A stretch of 39,930 nucleotides of DNA from CAYWTS01 sp964461265 (GTDB lineage: Bacteria > Bacteroidota > Ignavibacteria > Tepidaquicellales > OLB5), in assembly GCA_964461265.1 (NCBI GenBank), contig CAYWTS010000021.1:1-39930 (forward strand), in the 5' to 3' direction. The translations under genes and the position numbers were made by a program. Shown here in pieces: positions 7,863 to 15,663 of the stretch. The notes below the pieces were generated by a model, which was not told the origin of the DNA, searched no databases, and saw only the letters and a program-made list of their open reading frames with translations. The first letter of the stretch is position 1. The number at the start of each line of letters is the position of its first letter.

Positions 7863-8687
7863 TTAGAGTTTTATTTTATGAATATGCTTAAGCTCTCTGC
7901 CAAGAAATCTTCTGCTGATTTCAAAAAACTTGTGCGGGTAATCCGAAACATAATAAACCGATTTTCCCTGCTGTGAAGGCGTGTGCTGATTTAATAATTT
8001 CTTTTTTTCAAGTATACGCTTTGCCTCTTTTGCAGTTTCAACACCAGAGTCTATTAACCTGACCTTATTACCCATAGAAGTTTTAATCATTTTTTTCAGA
8101 AGGGGATAGTGCGTGCAGCCAAGAATAAGCGAATTTAATTCACGTTTTTTTAAGTCTTTTAAATACTCATCGGCAGCAGTTCTTGCAACGTGATTATTTG
8201 TCCAGCCTTCCTCGGCAAGCTGAACAAATAACGGGCATGCTTTTTGGAAAACTTTTGTCTTTCGTTCGATTTTCTTCAATGCTTTTTTGTAGGAATTTGA
8301 GCTAATTGTTCCCAGTGTTCCTATAACACCTATTTTTTTATCGGCTGAATAGTTTATGGCTGCCTTAGCACCCGGTTCTATTACACCAATAATCGGGATG
8401 TGGAAATGCCTGCGTAATGTGGGAATGGACACTGATGATGCTGTATTACAAGCTACTATAAGCATTTTAATCTTTTTCTTCATCAGGAAGTAAGCTATCT
8501 GCAAGGAGTAATCTATTACTGTTTCCTTCGATTTATTGCCATACGGTACACGGGCTGTATCGCCAAAGTAAATTACCTTTTCATTCGGCAGTATGCGGTT
8601 TACCTCTCTTACTACAGTTAATCCGCCGATACCGGAATCGAATATTCCGATCGGTCTGGAACTTTCGTCTTTTTTTTTGTTACTCAT
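7863..8687 (-). CDS. murI: Glutamate racemase
   Basis: Makes D-glutamate for peptidoglycan from L-glutamate, without cofactor, using two cysteines as acid and base. The signatures are clear: IGIFDSGIGGLTVV (Asp17, Ser18), VACNTASSVS with catalytic Cys80, and LILGCTHYPLL with Cys190. 274 residues, normal length. Its start overlaps the stop of the cytochrome gene by 4 nt (ATGA), showing translational coupling within the operon. Confidence 0.95.
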   Translation of the reverse strand: MSNKKKDESSRPIGIFDSGIGGLTVVREVNRILPNEKVIYFGDTARVPYGNKSKETVIDYSLQIAYFLMKKKIKMLIVACNTASSVSIPTLRRHFHIPIIGVIEPGAKAAINYSADKKIGVIGTLGTISSNSYKKALKKIERKTKVFQKACPLFVQLAEEGWTNNHVARTAADEYLKDLKKRELNSLILGCTHYPLLKKMIKTSMGNKVRLIDSGVETAKEAKRILEKKKLLNQHTPSQQGKSVYYVSDYPHKFFEISRRFLGRELKHIHKIKL

Positions 8688-9274
8688 TTAAAATTATCTT
8701 TTGTCAATGGATGTTTTATTTTTTCGAATTCTGATTTATAAACAAAATCATGTGTTTGAAAAGGACAAATTGTTTCTGTAACTGTCATAGTTTTATTTGC
8801 GGCAGGGGAGTGGCATTTAATACAAATCCGTTCATCACAAATAATCCCGTTATTCTTAATAAAAAGCTTTTCAACTTTCATTATTTCGGCAGGCAGATAT
8901 CTTGAACCTGCTCCATGGCAAGCTTCGCATCCCACTCCTTCCTCGATATAATAACTTTCAGATATTTCAACACCAAGAAAGTAACGTGTTGTGTGACATT
9001 TAAGACATATTTTATTATTAACCGGCAAGTCTATATTATTTTTCTTTGCAAACTCCTTCGCTTTATCCGATAAAAGTGAGTTGTATGCTTTCTTATGCGC
9101 CGATTCATTCCAGACTTTTTGCTGATTGCCATATTTTAGTAACTCGTGGCACTCTGCACAGCGTGCCGAACCCACCACAAGAAGGGGCGTTTCGCGCGGT
9201 TCGAGCGCATTTTTCAGAAGAAAAATCGTTCCTGCTATGAACGCAATGAATATAAAATATGAAGCATACTTCAT
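8684..9274 (-). CDS. Membrane-anchored tetraheme c-type cytochrome, cytochrome c554-like
   Basis: Four CxxCH heme-binding motifs are visible at residues 39-43 (CAECH), 90-94 (CLKCH), 116-120 (CEACH) and 151-155 (CIKCH). Residues 4-20 form a hydrophobic anchor or signal peptide, so the hemes lie in the periplasm. The spacing and the VGSARCAECH opening resemble the cytochrome c554/c' domain proteins. Its electron partners are not evident: the neighbours are DUF6165 (1 nt upstream) and murI (overlapping by 4 nt). 196 residues. An odd member of a nucleotide and cell-wall operon. Confidence 0.85.
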   Translation of the reverse strand: MKYASYFIFIAFIAGTIFLLKNALEPRETPLLVVGSARCAECHELLKYGNQQKVWNESAHKKAYNSLLSDKAKEFAKKNNIDLPVNNKICLKCHTTRYFLGVEISESYYIEEGVGCEACHGAGSRYLPAEIMKVEKLFIKNNGIICDERICIKCHSPAANKTMTVTETICPFQTHDFVYKSEFEKIKHPLTKDNFK

Positions 9275-9275
9275 A

Positions 9276-9674
9276 TTAATATTGCGAGTACTGTTTCACT
9301 TCACTGATGACAGAACCCGTTAAATTGTTAATCTCATCTTTAATCGCTGAACGCAGGTCATTATTAATATAAACACTCCTTGCAAGGTTAATAAATTTTA
9401 CATCGAATTTTTTTAATGCTTCCTGCTGGCGTATTCTATTTTCAATATTCCAGAGATTTTGATTTACTTTTAGCAGCCGGTTCATTAATCTTTTAAATTG
9501 TATTCCTGACCTGATTTTGTAAGGTAGCGCATTCTGTAAAGAACGTCTCAGCAGTTTTAACTCGGTTGAAGCTGCTTTTAATTTACTCTTATCTTTTATT
9601 CTCTTTGTTTTAATTTCGAGTATTGTAATTTTATCTGCTAGCTCGCCTGCAGAAACAGGAATCTTAAATGACAT
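9276..9674 (-). CDS. DUF6165-family protein
   Basis: 132 residues. The opening FKIPVSAGELADKITILEIK matches my recollection of the DUF6165 family, whose hallmark is GEL-DKITILEIK followed by a Lys-rich helix. The rest is predicted helical and basic, with no signal peptide, so it is probably cytoplasmic. No enzymatic motif can be seen. It is separated from the kinase gene and from the cytochrome gene by 1 nt each, so all three are surely co-translated. Function unknown. Confidence 0.7.
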   Translation of the reverse strand: MSFKIPVSAGELADKITILEIKTKRIKDKSKLKAASTELKLLRRSLQNALPYKIRSGIQFKRLMNRLLKVNQNLWNIENRIRQQEALKKFDVKFINLARSVYINNDLRSAIKDEINNLTGSVISEVKQYSQY

Positions 9675-9675
9675 A

Positions 9676-10299
9676 TTATTTCAACGAATTTATTATTTTG
9701 TCTAATAAGTATTTAAAATGAGCTGAATTATGAACAAAATCGAGATCATCACTCTCTATTATCAGCTTATTGCCCAGTTTATACCTCCGTATCCAGCTCT
9801 CGTAACTTTTATTCAGTCTTGCAAGGTAATCTATTTCTATGAATTTTTCGAAATCCCTTCCCCGAAGCGAAATATGGTTAACAAGCGTCGGTATTTTAGC
9901 TCTAAGGTAAACAAGGAGGTCGGGTGGTTTTAAATATGATGTCATTACGTTGAACAGAGCGCGGTAGTTATTAAAGTCTCTTTTCTCCATCCTGCCCATC
10001 TCGTAAAGATTACGGGCAAAAATTTCGACATCTTCATAAATAGACCTGTCCTGTATTACCGATTTTTTTGATTCAAGAATATCCTTATGAGTTTTAAACC
10101 TGTGAGATAAAAAATAAACCTGCAGCTGGAAGCTCCACCGTTTCATATCACTGTAAAAATCTTCCAGGTACGGATTATTCTTTACCGATTCGTAAAATGG
10201 GAGCCATCCCATTTCAGTTGCAATAATTTTTGTCAGCGATGATTTGCCGGAGCCAATATTACCGGCTACAGATATGAAATATTTTTTATTTTTTTTCAT
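9676..10299 (-). CDS. Deoxynucleoside kinase (dNK/dGK family)
   Basis: Phosphorylates a deoxynucleoside at the 5' hydroxyl with ATP, in nucleotide salvage. The P-loop GNIGSGKSS lies at residues 13-21, the DRSIYED motif (the DRS/ERS base-sensing and catalytic motif of the family) at about 85, and the LRGRDFEKFIEIDYL lid further on. The base specificity cannot be read. 207 residues. I chose the ATG at 10299: an upstream in-frame ATG at 10326 would place the start inside the rplS terminator hairpin, and the kinase fold begins KKYFISVAGNIG right after 10299. First gene of the operon that runs to pyrE. Confidence 0.85.
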   Translation of the reverse strand: MKKNKKYFISVAGNIGSGKSSLTKIIATEMGWLPFYESVKNNPYLEDFYSDMKRWSFQLQVYFLSHRFKTHKDILESKKSVIQDRSIYEDVEIFARNLYEMGRMEKRDFNNYRALFNVMTSYLKPPDLLVYLRAKIPTLVNHISLRGRDFEKFIEIDYLARLNKSYESWIRRYKLGNKLIIESDDLDFVHNSAHFKYLLDKIINSLK

Positions 10300-10310
10300 A
10301 AGAATTAATA

Positions 10311-10340
10311 AAAAAAACCGTTGCATTTAGTAACGGTTTT
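10311..10340 (-). terminator. Rho-independent terminator after rplS
   Basis: Minus strand: AAAACCGTT pairs with AACGGTTTT (10332-10340 with 10314-10322), a 9-bp stem extended past one mismatch, followed by a run of seven T (10311-10317). It ends the ribosomal operon 23 nt after the rplS stop and lies just upstream of the kinase gene, so the kinase operon either reads through it or starts within it. Confidence 0.8.
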
Positions 10341-10362
10341 GTAACTGAAATCTTCATACGTT

Positions 10363-10755
10363 TTATTCTGCGGTTTCTTCTTCCGGAACTTCTTTGGATT
10401 CAACCGGCACGGTAACTCTTTCTTTTACCTTTGTAGCAGATTTGCCGGTAAGTTTCCTTAAATAATACAGCTTTGCGCGTCTCACTTTGCCTCTTTTCAC
10501 TATATCGATCTTAGCTATATTGGGTGAGTTCATAGGGAAAATTCGTTCCACACCAACACCGTTCGAGATTTTCCTGACTCTGAAAGTTCTGCTTATCCCG
10601 GCTCCGCGTATTCCCATCACAATACCCTGGAACTGCTGAATTCTTTCCTTATCTCCTTCTATTACTTTCACGTGAACGGAGACTGTATCACCGGGATGGA
10701 AAACAGGTATATCATTTCTTAACTGGCTGACTGTAATTAGCTTAATTTTATCCAT
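10363..10755 (-). CDS. rplS: 50S ribosomal protein L19
   Basis: Large-subunit protein at the 30S-50S interface. The family signatures FHPGDTVSVHVKV, QQFQGIVMGIRGAG, SRTFRVRKIS and VGVERIFPMNSPNI are all present, followed by RRAKLYYLRKLTGKSA. 130 residues, with a short acidic tail ending EEETAE. Its ATG overlaps the trmD stop by one base (TAATG). Last gene of the ffh-rpsP-khpA-trmD-rplS operon. Confidence 0.98.
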   Translation of the reverse strand: MDKIKLITVSQLRNDIPVFHPGDTVSVHVKVIEGDKERIQQFQGIVMGIRGAGISRTFRVRKISNGVGVERIFPMNSPNIAKIDIVKRGKVRRAKLYYLRKLTGKSATKVKERVTVPVESKEVPEEETAE

Positions 10756-11441
10756 TATTTTTCGCTTTCTATTATTTTTCTTTTTACTTTTTTAAACTTA
10801 ATTGTTCCCTGTTCCTGCCTCCACTGCCTGATTTTATTGTGATTACCAGATAAAAGTATCTCAGGTACTTTTAATCCTCTGAATTCTGCGGGTCTTGTAT
10901 ATTGCGGCGCATCGAATCCCGACTCTGTCTGGAAACTGTCTGTAAGTGCCGATTCGCTGTCGCCCAGAACCCCGGGCAGTAATCTTGATACAGCATCTAT
11001 GAATACTATTGCTGCTGCCTCGCCGCCAGTAAGAACATAATCGCCAACCGAAATCTCTTTGGTTACAAACGTATCTATTACTCTCTGGTCGATACCCTTG
11101 TAATGTCCGCATAAAATCATCACATTGTTCAGCAAAGACATAATGTTTGCTGTCTTTTGGTTAAACTTTTTCCCCTGCGGTGTAAGAAAGATGATTTCAT
11201 CGTAATCACGCTGGGCAAGCAGCTTCTCGATGCAGTTAAAAAAAGGTTCTGGTTTTAAAACCATCCCGCTTCCTCCCCCGAATGGCTTATCGTCTATCTG
11301 CCTGTATTTACCTGTGCTGTAGTTCCGTAAATTGTGAATCTTAATATTCAGAATTTTCTTATCGCGTGCTCTTTTAATGATACTCTCTCTTAACGGGTCT
11401 TTTAATATCCCCGGTACTGCTGCAATTACATCGATTCGCAT
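10755..11441 (-). CDS. trmD: tRNA (guanine-37-N1)-methyltransferase
   Basis: Methylates G37 next to the anticodon using S-adenosylmethionine, which prevents frameshifting. The SPOUT trefoil-knot segment is visible: IILCGHYKGIDQR-like residues (MILCGHYKGIDQRVID) and YVLTGGEAAAIVFIDAV, followed by LLPGVLG. The N-terminus carries the DKPFGGGSGMVLKPEP motif. 228 residues, near the family's 230-250. Standard position before rplS, but rimM, which normally precedes it, is not here. Confidence 0.97.
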   Translation of the reverse strand: MRIDVIAAVPGILKDPLRESIIKRARDKKILNIKIHNLRNYSTGKYRQIDDKPFGGGSGMVLKPEPFFNCIEKLLAQRDYDEIIFLTPQGKKFNQKTANIMSLLNNVMILCGHYKGIDQRVIDTFVTKEISVGDYVLTGGEAAAIVFIDAVSRLLPGVLGDSESALTDSFQTESGFDAPQYTRPAEFRGLKVPEILLSGNHNKIRQWRQEQGTIKFKKVKRKIIESEK

Positions 11442-11494
11442 TAATAAAATTTATAAATTAAATTCCCTATACTGCGGGAGAAAACCATAAAGAA

Positions 11495-11737
11495 CTAATA
11501 ACCCCTGTCATCATCAATTTCGAGCTGTCCGCTCATATTGTGTTTTGCTGCAAAAGCGGTTAACAGTACACGCATAGATTTCGCAGTTTTCCCGTGTTTG
11601 CCGATAACTTTGCCAAGGTCTGTTTTGGCAACATGAAGTTTAAGAAATACCTTATTATCCTGCTGTACTTCATCTACTTTAACATTTTCCGGCTCATCGA
11701 CCAGGCTCTTAGCAATGTACTCTATAAAGTCTTTCAT
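11495..11737 (-). CDS. khpA: KH-domain RNA-binding protein KhpA (YlqC-like)
   Basis: An 80-residue single KH domain. The GKVIGKHGKTAKSMR loop (about 42-56) carries the GxxG RNA-binding motif. This is the family found between rpsP and trmD/rimM in many bacteria; KhpA pairs with KhpB in Firmicutes and affects cell size and mRNA stability, but the role here is not known. A clear AAGGAG ribosome site lies 7 nt before the ATG. Confidence 0.9.
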   Translation of the reverse strand: MKDFIEYIAKSLVDEPENVKVDEVQQDNKVFLKLHVAKTDLGKVIGKHGKTAKSMRVLLTAFAAKHNMSGQLEIDDDRGY

Positions 11738-11823
11738 CTTAATCTCCTTTAAGATTTAGAATAATGAAATTGAAAAAGCCATTTTCGACACCGGTAAAAA
11801 GAATAAGAGAAATTTGAAAAGTT

Positions 11824-12279
11824 TTATTCTCCGGCAGCAGGAGCTGTTTCAGCTTGAACGGTTTCTTCCGTCACTACCGGTTCTTCACTTTTCTTTTCAG
11901 AAGATTTTTTCTTCTTTGTTTTTCTTTTAAGCTTTTTTTCGTGCTGTGTGCGTAATTTATTTTCCTGCAAAGCTGACCACTTAGCTAACTCTTCATCTAT
12001 TTTCTTCTCATCCAGACCTTTTACTTTAAGACGCCATTTCAGTAATAATCCGTTACGGGAAAGAAGGCTTCGGACTGTATCGGTAGGTTTTGCACCGCTT
12101 TTCAGCCAATGGAAAATCCTATTTTCCTTAAATACTATATTTGCAGGATTAGTGTTAGGATTATATTCACCAACCGATTCAATAAATCTGCCGTCACGGG
12201 GTGAGCGTGAATCTGCTGCAACTATTTTATATATAGGCAGCTTTTTCCTACCCATTCGCCTTAATCTGAGTTTAACCAA
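11824..12279 (-). CDS. rpsP: 30S ribosomal protein S16, with long charged tail
   Basis: Small-subunit protein required for 30S assembly. The N-terminus (VKLRLRRMGRKKLPIYKIV, then DSRSPRDGRFIE) is unmistakable. Residues about 1-85 cover the normal protein; the remaining 65 are an extra Lys-, Glu- and Ala-rich tail (KKLKRKTKKKKSSEKK and on) ending in an acidic TAPAAGE. Such tails are common in Bacteroidetes S16. 151 residues in total. Located 21 nt after ffh. Confidence 0.97.
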   Translation of the reverse strand: MVKLRLRRMGRKKLPIYKIVAADSRSPRDGRFIESVGEYNPNTNPANIVFKENRIFHWLKSGAKPTDTVRSLLSRNGLLLKWRLKVKGLDEKKIDEELAKWSALQENKLRTQHEKKLKRKTKKKKSSEKKSEEPVVTEETVQAETAPAAGE

Positions 12280-12300
12280 TAAATTTTACTCCGTTCGTAT

Positions 12301-13662
12301 TTAATTTAATTTCGAAAAATCTATATTCTTGGGCAAATTAAAGTTTTTCATTATATTCGAGAACTTTCCCTTGCTTATCTGCTTTATCATTCTCTGCATT
12401 TCGTAAAACTGTTTTATCACCCTGTTTACTTCCTGTATTGTTGTTCCGCTGCCCGATGCAATCCGCTTGCGGCGTGAACCGTTCAGCAGGTCGGGATTTT
12501 CACGTTCTCTGAAAGTCATTGAAGTAATAATTGCTTCCACTTTCTTTAAGGGTTTTTCATCCACTTCTTTGCCTTTCATTAGCTTGTCAACCCCAGGTAT
12601 CATTCCCAGTACCTGCGAAATTGGACCCATTTTTTTAATCTGCTGGAGCTGCTCGTGAAAATCATTAAAATCGAATTTGTTTTTTCTTAACTTCTCTTCA
12701 AGCTTCCTGATTTTCTTCTCATCAAGTTCTTCGGGCAGCAGGTCGGCAGCTTTTTCTGCAAGTGTCATCAGGTCGCCGTGACCAAGTATCCGTGAAGTAA
12801 TCCTTTCAGGGTGAAAAGGTTCTATCGCATCCAGTTTCTCGCCAATACTTACAAACTTGATTGGTTTGCTGACTACAGCCTTAATCGAAAGTGCTGCCCC
12901 GCCTCTTGCATCACCATCGAGCTTTGTAAGAACAACTCCGTCGTAATCAAGTCTGTCGTGGAACTCTTTGGCAGTTTTTACTGCATCCTGTCCTGTCATC
13001 GAATCGACAACGAACATTATCTCAGCAGGATTCAAAGCTTTCTTTAACTGTTCAACTTCTCTCATCATTTCTTCATCAATCGAAAGTCTTCCTGCTGTAT
13101 CCAGTATTAGCGTATCCGAATAATTTTTCCTGCAAAATTCGGTGGCATTCTTAGCAATCTTTACAGGATCTTTAGATTCCTCGCTGTAGACATTAATGCC
13201 CGTCTGTTCACCAAGTGTTTTTAATTGCTCAATCGCTGCGGGTCTGTAAACATCGCATGCTCCGAGCGAAGGGTTTCGTCCTTTTGATTTAAGCATCTTT
13301 GCAAGTTTTGCAGCAAAGGTTGTTTTACCAGAACCCTGCAACCCTACCAGCATTATTACCGAGGGGATTGTGTCTGAGAATTTTATCTCGCTTTTCTTAT
13401 CACCCATCAGCTTTGTTAGCTGTTCACTTATTGTTTGTATAACCAGCTTACCGGGATTAATGCTGTTGTACACATTCTGAGCAATTACGCTTTCTTTTAC
13501 GCCCTGAACGAAATCCTTTACAACCTTATAATTAACATCGGCATCAAGCAAAACGCGACGTACTTCACGCAAAAACTCATCCAGAGTCTGCTCGGTGACC
13601 TTTCCTTTACCGCGTATAAAGCGGAAAACCTTATCAAATTTGCTGCTTAGGTCTTCGAACAT
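12301..13662 (-). CDS. ffh: Signal recognition particle protein Ffh
   Basis: The SRP54 GTPase that binds signal sequences on the ribosome and hands them to FtsY. The N domain (1-90) precedes the G domain: G1 GLQGSGKT at 107-114, DTAGR at 188-192, TKLDGDARGG at 246-255. The methionine-rich M domain (about 328-435) follows, with GPISQVLGMIPG and the SGSGTTIQEVNRVIKQF RNA-binding helix. 453 residues, normal. First gene of the translation operon. Confidence 0.97.
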   Translation of the reverse strand: MFEDLSSKFDKVFRFIRGKGKVTEQTLDEFLREVRRVLLDADVNYKVVKDFVQGVKESVIAQNVYNSINPGKLVIQTISEQLTKLMGDKKSEIKFSDTIPSVIMLVGLQGSGKTTFAAKLAKMLKSKGRNPSLGACDVYRPAAIEQLKTLGEQTGINVYSEESKDPVKIAKNATEFCRKNYSDTLILDTAGRLSIDEEMMREVEQLKKALNPAEIMFVVDSMTGQDAVKTAKEFHDRLDYDGVVLTKLDGDARGGAALSIKAVVSKPIKFVSIGEKLDAIEPFHPERITSRILGHGDLMTLAEKAADLLPEELDEKKIRKLEEKLRKNKFDFNDFHEQLQQIKKMGPISQVLGMIPGVDKLMKGKEVDEKPLKKVEAIITSMTFRERENPDLLNGSRRKRIASGSGTTIQEVNRVIKQFYEMQRMIKQISKGKFSNIMKNFNLPKNIDFSKLN

Positions 13663-13989
13663 GGATATATTTTGAACCTATCCCTATGGGAAAAGAACAT
13701 TTTATAAAACAGTGTTAAATAAATGTTAAATTTTAGCTTGTAAAAATAATTTATTAAGAGTTCTTATTCAAGGTTGATAAAATGTAAATTTCAAATAATA
13801 ATTTGTATTGTAATAAGACAAACAAATTTACAATAAGCTATGGTTAAATTATACTTCATATCAAAAGCAATTGCTTTCCTAAACATTTATTACTTTTATA
13901 AACAAATTGAAAGTATCATAAAAATTCATGCTTAACTCATTTTATTATTTTTTTACAGCAAAATAATTAGTACCAATAAATATGTTATT
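13663..13989. other. Intergenic upstream of ffh, very AT-rich, no gene seen
   Basis: Part of a 522-nt gap between ffh and the lysine aminotransferase gene. It contains one perfect 14-bp palindrome AAAGCAATTGCTTT (13864-13877), a possible operator, and a TAAATTTG box on the minus strand (13823-13830) that lacks a -33 element. No reading frame with a credible start or ribosome site was found. The rest of the gap holds a terminator and a MITE-like element (listed separately). Confidence 0.45.
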
Positions 13990-14023
13990 AAAAAGCGGGG
14001 TGTTTATATAACCAACACTCCGC
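13990..14023 (-). terminator. Probable terminator of the aminotransferase gene, displaced by an insertion
   Basis: Minus strand: GCGGAGTGTT pairs with AACACCCCGC (10 bp with one G-T pair), 9-nt loop, then five T (13990-13994). It is 162 nt from the aminotransferase stop at 14185, with the MITE-like element 14048-14166 between them. Confidence 0.65.
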
Positions 14024-14047
14024 ATTAATTTAATTTTTTGTTATTAA

Positions 14048-14166
14048 GGGGGCTGTCTCAAAAGGCAATTTTCTTGCAAAAGAACTGTAATAGTTGCGAT
14101 AATGCAAGAAAACCGCAACGCAGCCATAAAGACTGCAGATACAAAACACTTTTGAGACAGCCCCCT
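14048..14166. mobile_element. MITE-like palindromic element, copy 1
   Basis: The ends GGGGGCTGTCTCAAAAG (14048-14064) and its reverse complement (14149-14165) are perfect inverted repeats, continuing to 19 bp if AA is counted. Flanks read TTAA on both sides (14044-14047 and 14167-14170), a possible target duplication. The 119-nt body has internal hairpins (TTTTCTTGCA/TGCAAGAAAA and GCAG/CTGC) and no open frame. About 80% of the body is shared with copy 2 at 18766-18897. Non-autonomous; no transposase is in the window. Confidence 0.75.
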
Positions 14167-14184
14167 TTAATTTAAAGTATTTAT

Positions 14185-15540
14185 TTACATTTTTTTCAGC
14201 GTCTCATCTATTATCCCGATTCCCTCATCAATCTGCTCTTTAGTTATTATTAATGGGGGACGGAAGCGTATTGAGTGCGTTCCGGAGCCAAGCATAACCG
14301 CACCTTTTTCAAGGACTTTATCGCGTAATGTATTTCTAAGTGCAGGTGTAGGTAAATCGAAAGCACAGAATAAACCCCTGCCACGTGCATTCATTACAAG
14401 ATTCGGATATTTTTCTTCGAGTTCGTATAGTTTTTTAAGAAGATAATCGCCAACGGTTTCAGCATTCTTTACAAGATTATCTTCTTCAATTATTTCCAGG
14501 TATTTTTTGAACCTCATCATATCGGTAAGGTTGCCGCCCCATGTTGAGTTTAACCGGCTTGAATGGTGAAATACATTATCGGGATATTCATCTACCCGTT
14601 CTGAAACAATTATTCCGCAGACCTGTGACTTTTTCCCGAAAGCAATTATATCAGGCTGAATAAAATGCTGGTGCGCCCACCATTTTCCTGTCATGCCTAC
14701 ACCGGTCTGAACTTCATCTACTATAAACATAATATCGCTTTCATCACAAATTATTCTGAGTTGTTCAAAAAATTCTTTCCTGAAATGGTTATCGCCGCCT
14801 TCACCCTGAATCGGTTCAATTATCAATGCAGCAATATCGTCTTTATTATCCGAAATAGCTTTTTTAATCTCGGACAAAGCTTTTTGCTCAAGTTTCATTA
14901 CCTCGTCAAGGTTATTTTCGTTAAGCGGGAATTTAATTTTTGGATTTGTTATTCTCGGCCAGTTGAATTTGGGGTATAGTGCAACTTTTGTGGGGTCGGT
15001 ATTTGTAAGCGACATTGTGTAACCGCTTCTTCCATGAAATGCTTCGTGGAAATGAATTACCTGGTGTCCAACTTCTCTCGAATAACCTTTAATAAAATTT
15101 TTGTTAACTTTCCAATCGAATGCAGTCTTTAATGCGTTTTCAACCGCAAGTGCCCCGCCCTCTACAAAGAATGCATATTTAAAATAGGGCGGTACAGCAA
15201 TATTGAAAAAAGTGTCTACAAATTCAGCCATCTCGGCACAGTAAATATCCGAGTTCGAGGGTTTTGTCAGAGCTATTTTACCGATATAATTAATGAACTC
15301 AGGATTGTTCATCTTAGGATGGTTCATCCCAACAGGATTTGAAGCAACAAATGAAAACAGGTCAAGGTAATATTTTTGTTTCCTTGTATCGTAAAAATAC
15401 GCATCGTGTGATTTATACAGATCTATGACAAGGTCTAAGCCGTCAATGAGCATGTGCTTTTTAAGTGTTGACATAACATCTTCCGGGATGATATGTTTTG
15501 CTGTAATATTTTCTTTTTCTGTGACCATTACGTCTGGCAT
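14185..15540 (-). CDS. lat: L-lysine 6-aminotransferase (class III, PLP)
   Basis: Transfers the epsilon-amino group of lysine to 2-oxoglutarate, giving 2-aminoadipate semialdehyde and glutamate. The chain fits the Rv3290c type of family: VGMNHPKMN, FFVEGGALAVENALK (PLP phosphate region), FHEAFHGRSGYT, IIEPIQGEGGD, IVDEVQTGVG with Asp275 for the pyridine nitrogen, and AFGKKSQVCG with the PLP lysine at 303 or 304. 451 residues, full length. It lies 123 nt after asd, past a hairpin repeat. A GAAAGGAA site precedes the ATG. Roles could be lysine catabolism or osmolyte supply; no partner dehydrogenase is seen nearby. Confidence 0.88.
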   Translation of the reverse strand: MPDVMVTEKENITAKHIIPEDVMSTLKKHMLIDGLDLVIDLYKSHDAYFYDTRKQKYYLDLFSFVASNPVGMNHPKMNNPEFINYIGKIALTKPSNSDIYCAEMAEFVDTFFNIAVPPYFKYAFFVEGGALAVENALKTAFDWKVNKNFIKGYSREVGHQVIHFHEAFHGRSGYTMSLTNTDPTKVALYPKFNWPRITNPKIKFPLNENNLDEVMKLEQKALSEIKKAISDNKDDIAALIIEPIQGEGGDNHFRKEFFEQLRIICDESDIMFIVDEVQTGVGMTGKWWAHQHFIQPDIIAFGKKSQVCGIIVSERVDEYPDNVFHHSSRLNSTWGGNLTDMMRFKKYLEIIEEDNLVKNAETVGDYLLKKLYELEEKYPNLVMNARGRGLFCAFDLPTPALRNTLRDKVLEKGAVMLGSGTHSIRFRPPLIITKEQIDEGIGIIDETLKKM

Positions 15541-15576
15541 TTCTATTCCTTTCTAATTATTTGTTCAACTTGCACA

Positions 15577-15613
15577 TTCCCGTGAAAGCCTGTCTGTAAC
15601 AGGCAGTCGGGAA
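15577..15613. repeat. REP-like extragenic palindrome
   Basis: Outer arms TTCCCG (15577-15582) and CGGGAA (15608-15613), and inner arms GCCTGT (15588-15593) and ACAGGC (15599-15604) with a CTGTA loop. It lies between asd and lat, without a T-run, so it is more a REP-like palindrome than a terminator; it could still slow transcription or stabilise the asd mRNA end. Confidence 0.5.
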
Positions 15614-15663
15614 TCCGGCAGTATAGAGGTTTAATTGTTTCTTGTAACTATATAATGTAAAAT

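Noticed and set aside
10300..10326. ATG at 10326 as the start of the deoxynucleoside kinase
   Set aside because: It lies within the rplS terminator hairpin; the kinase fold begins after 10299.
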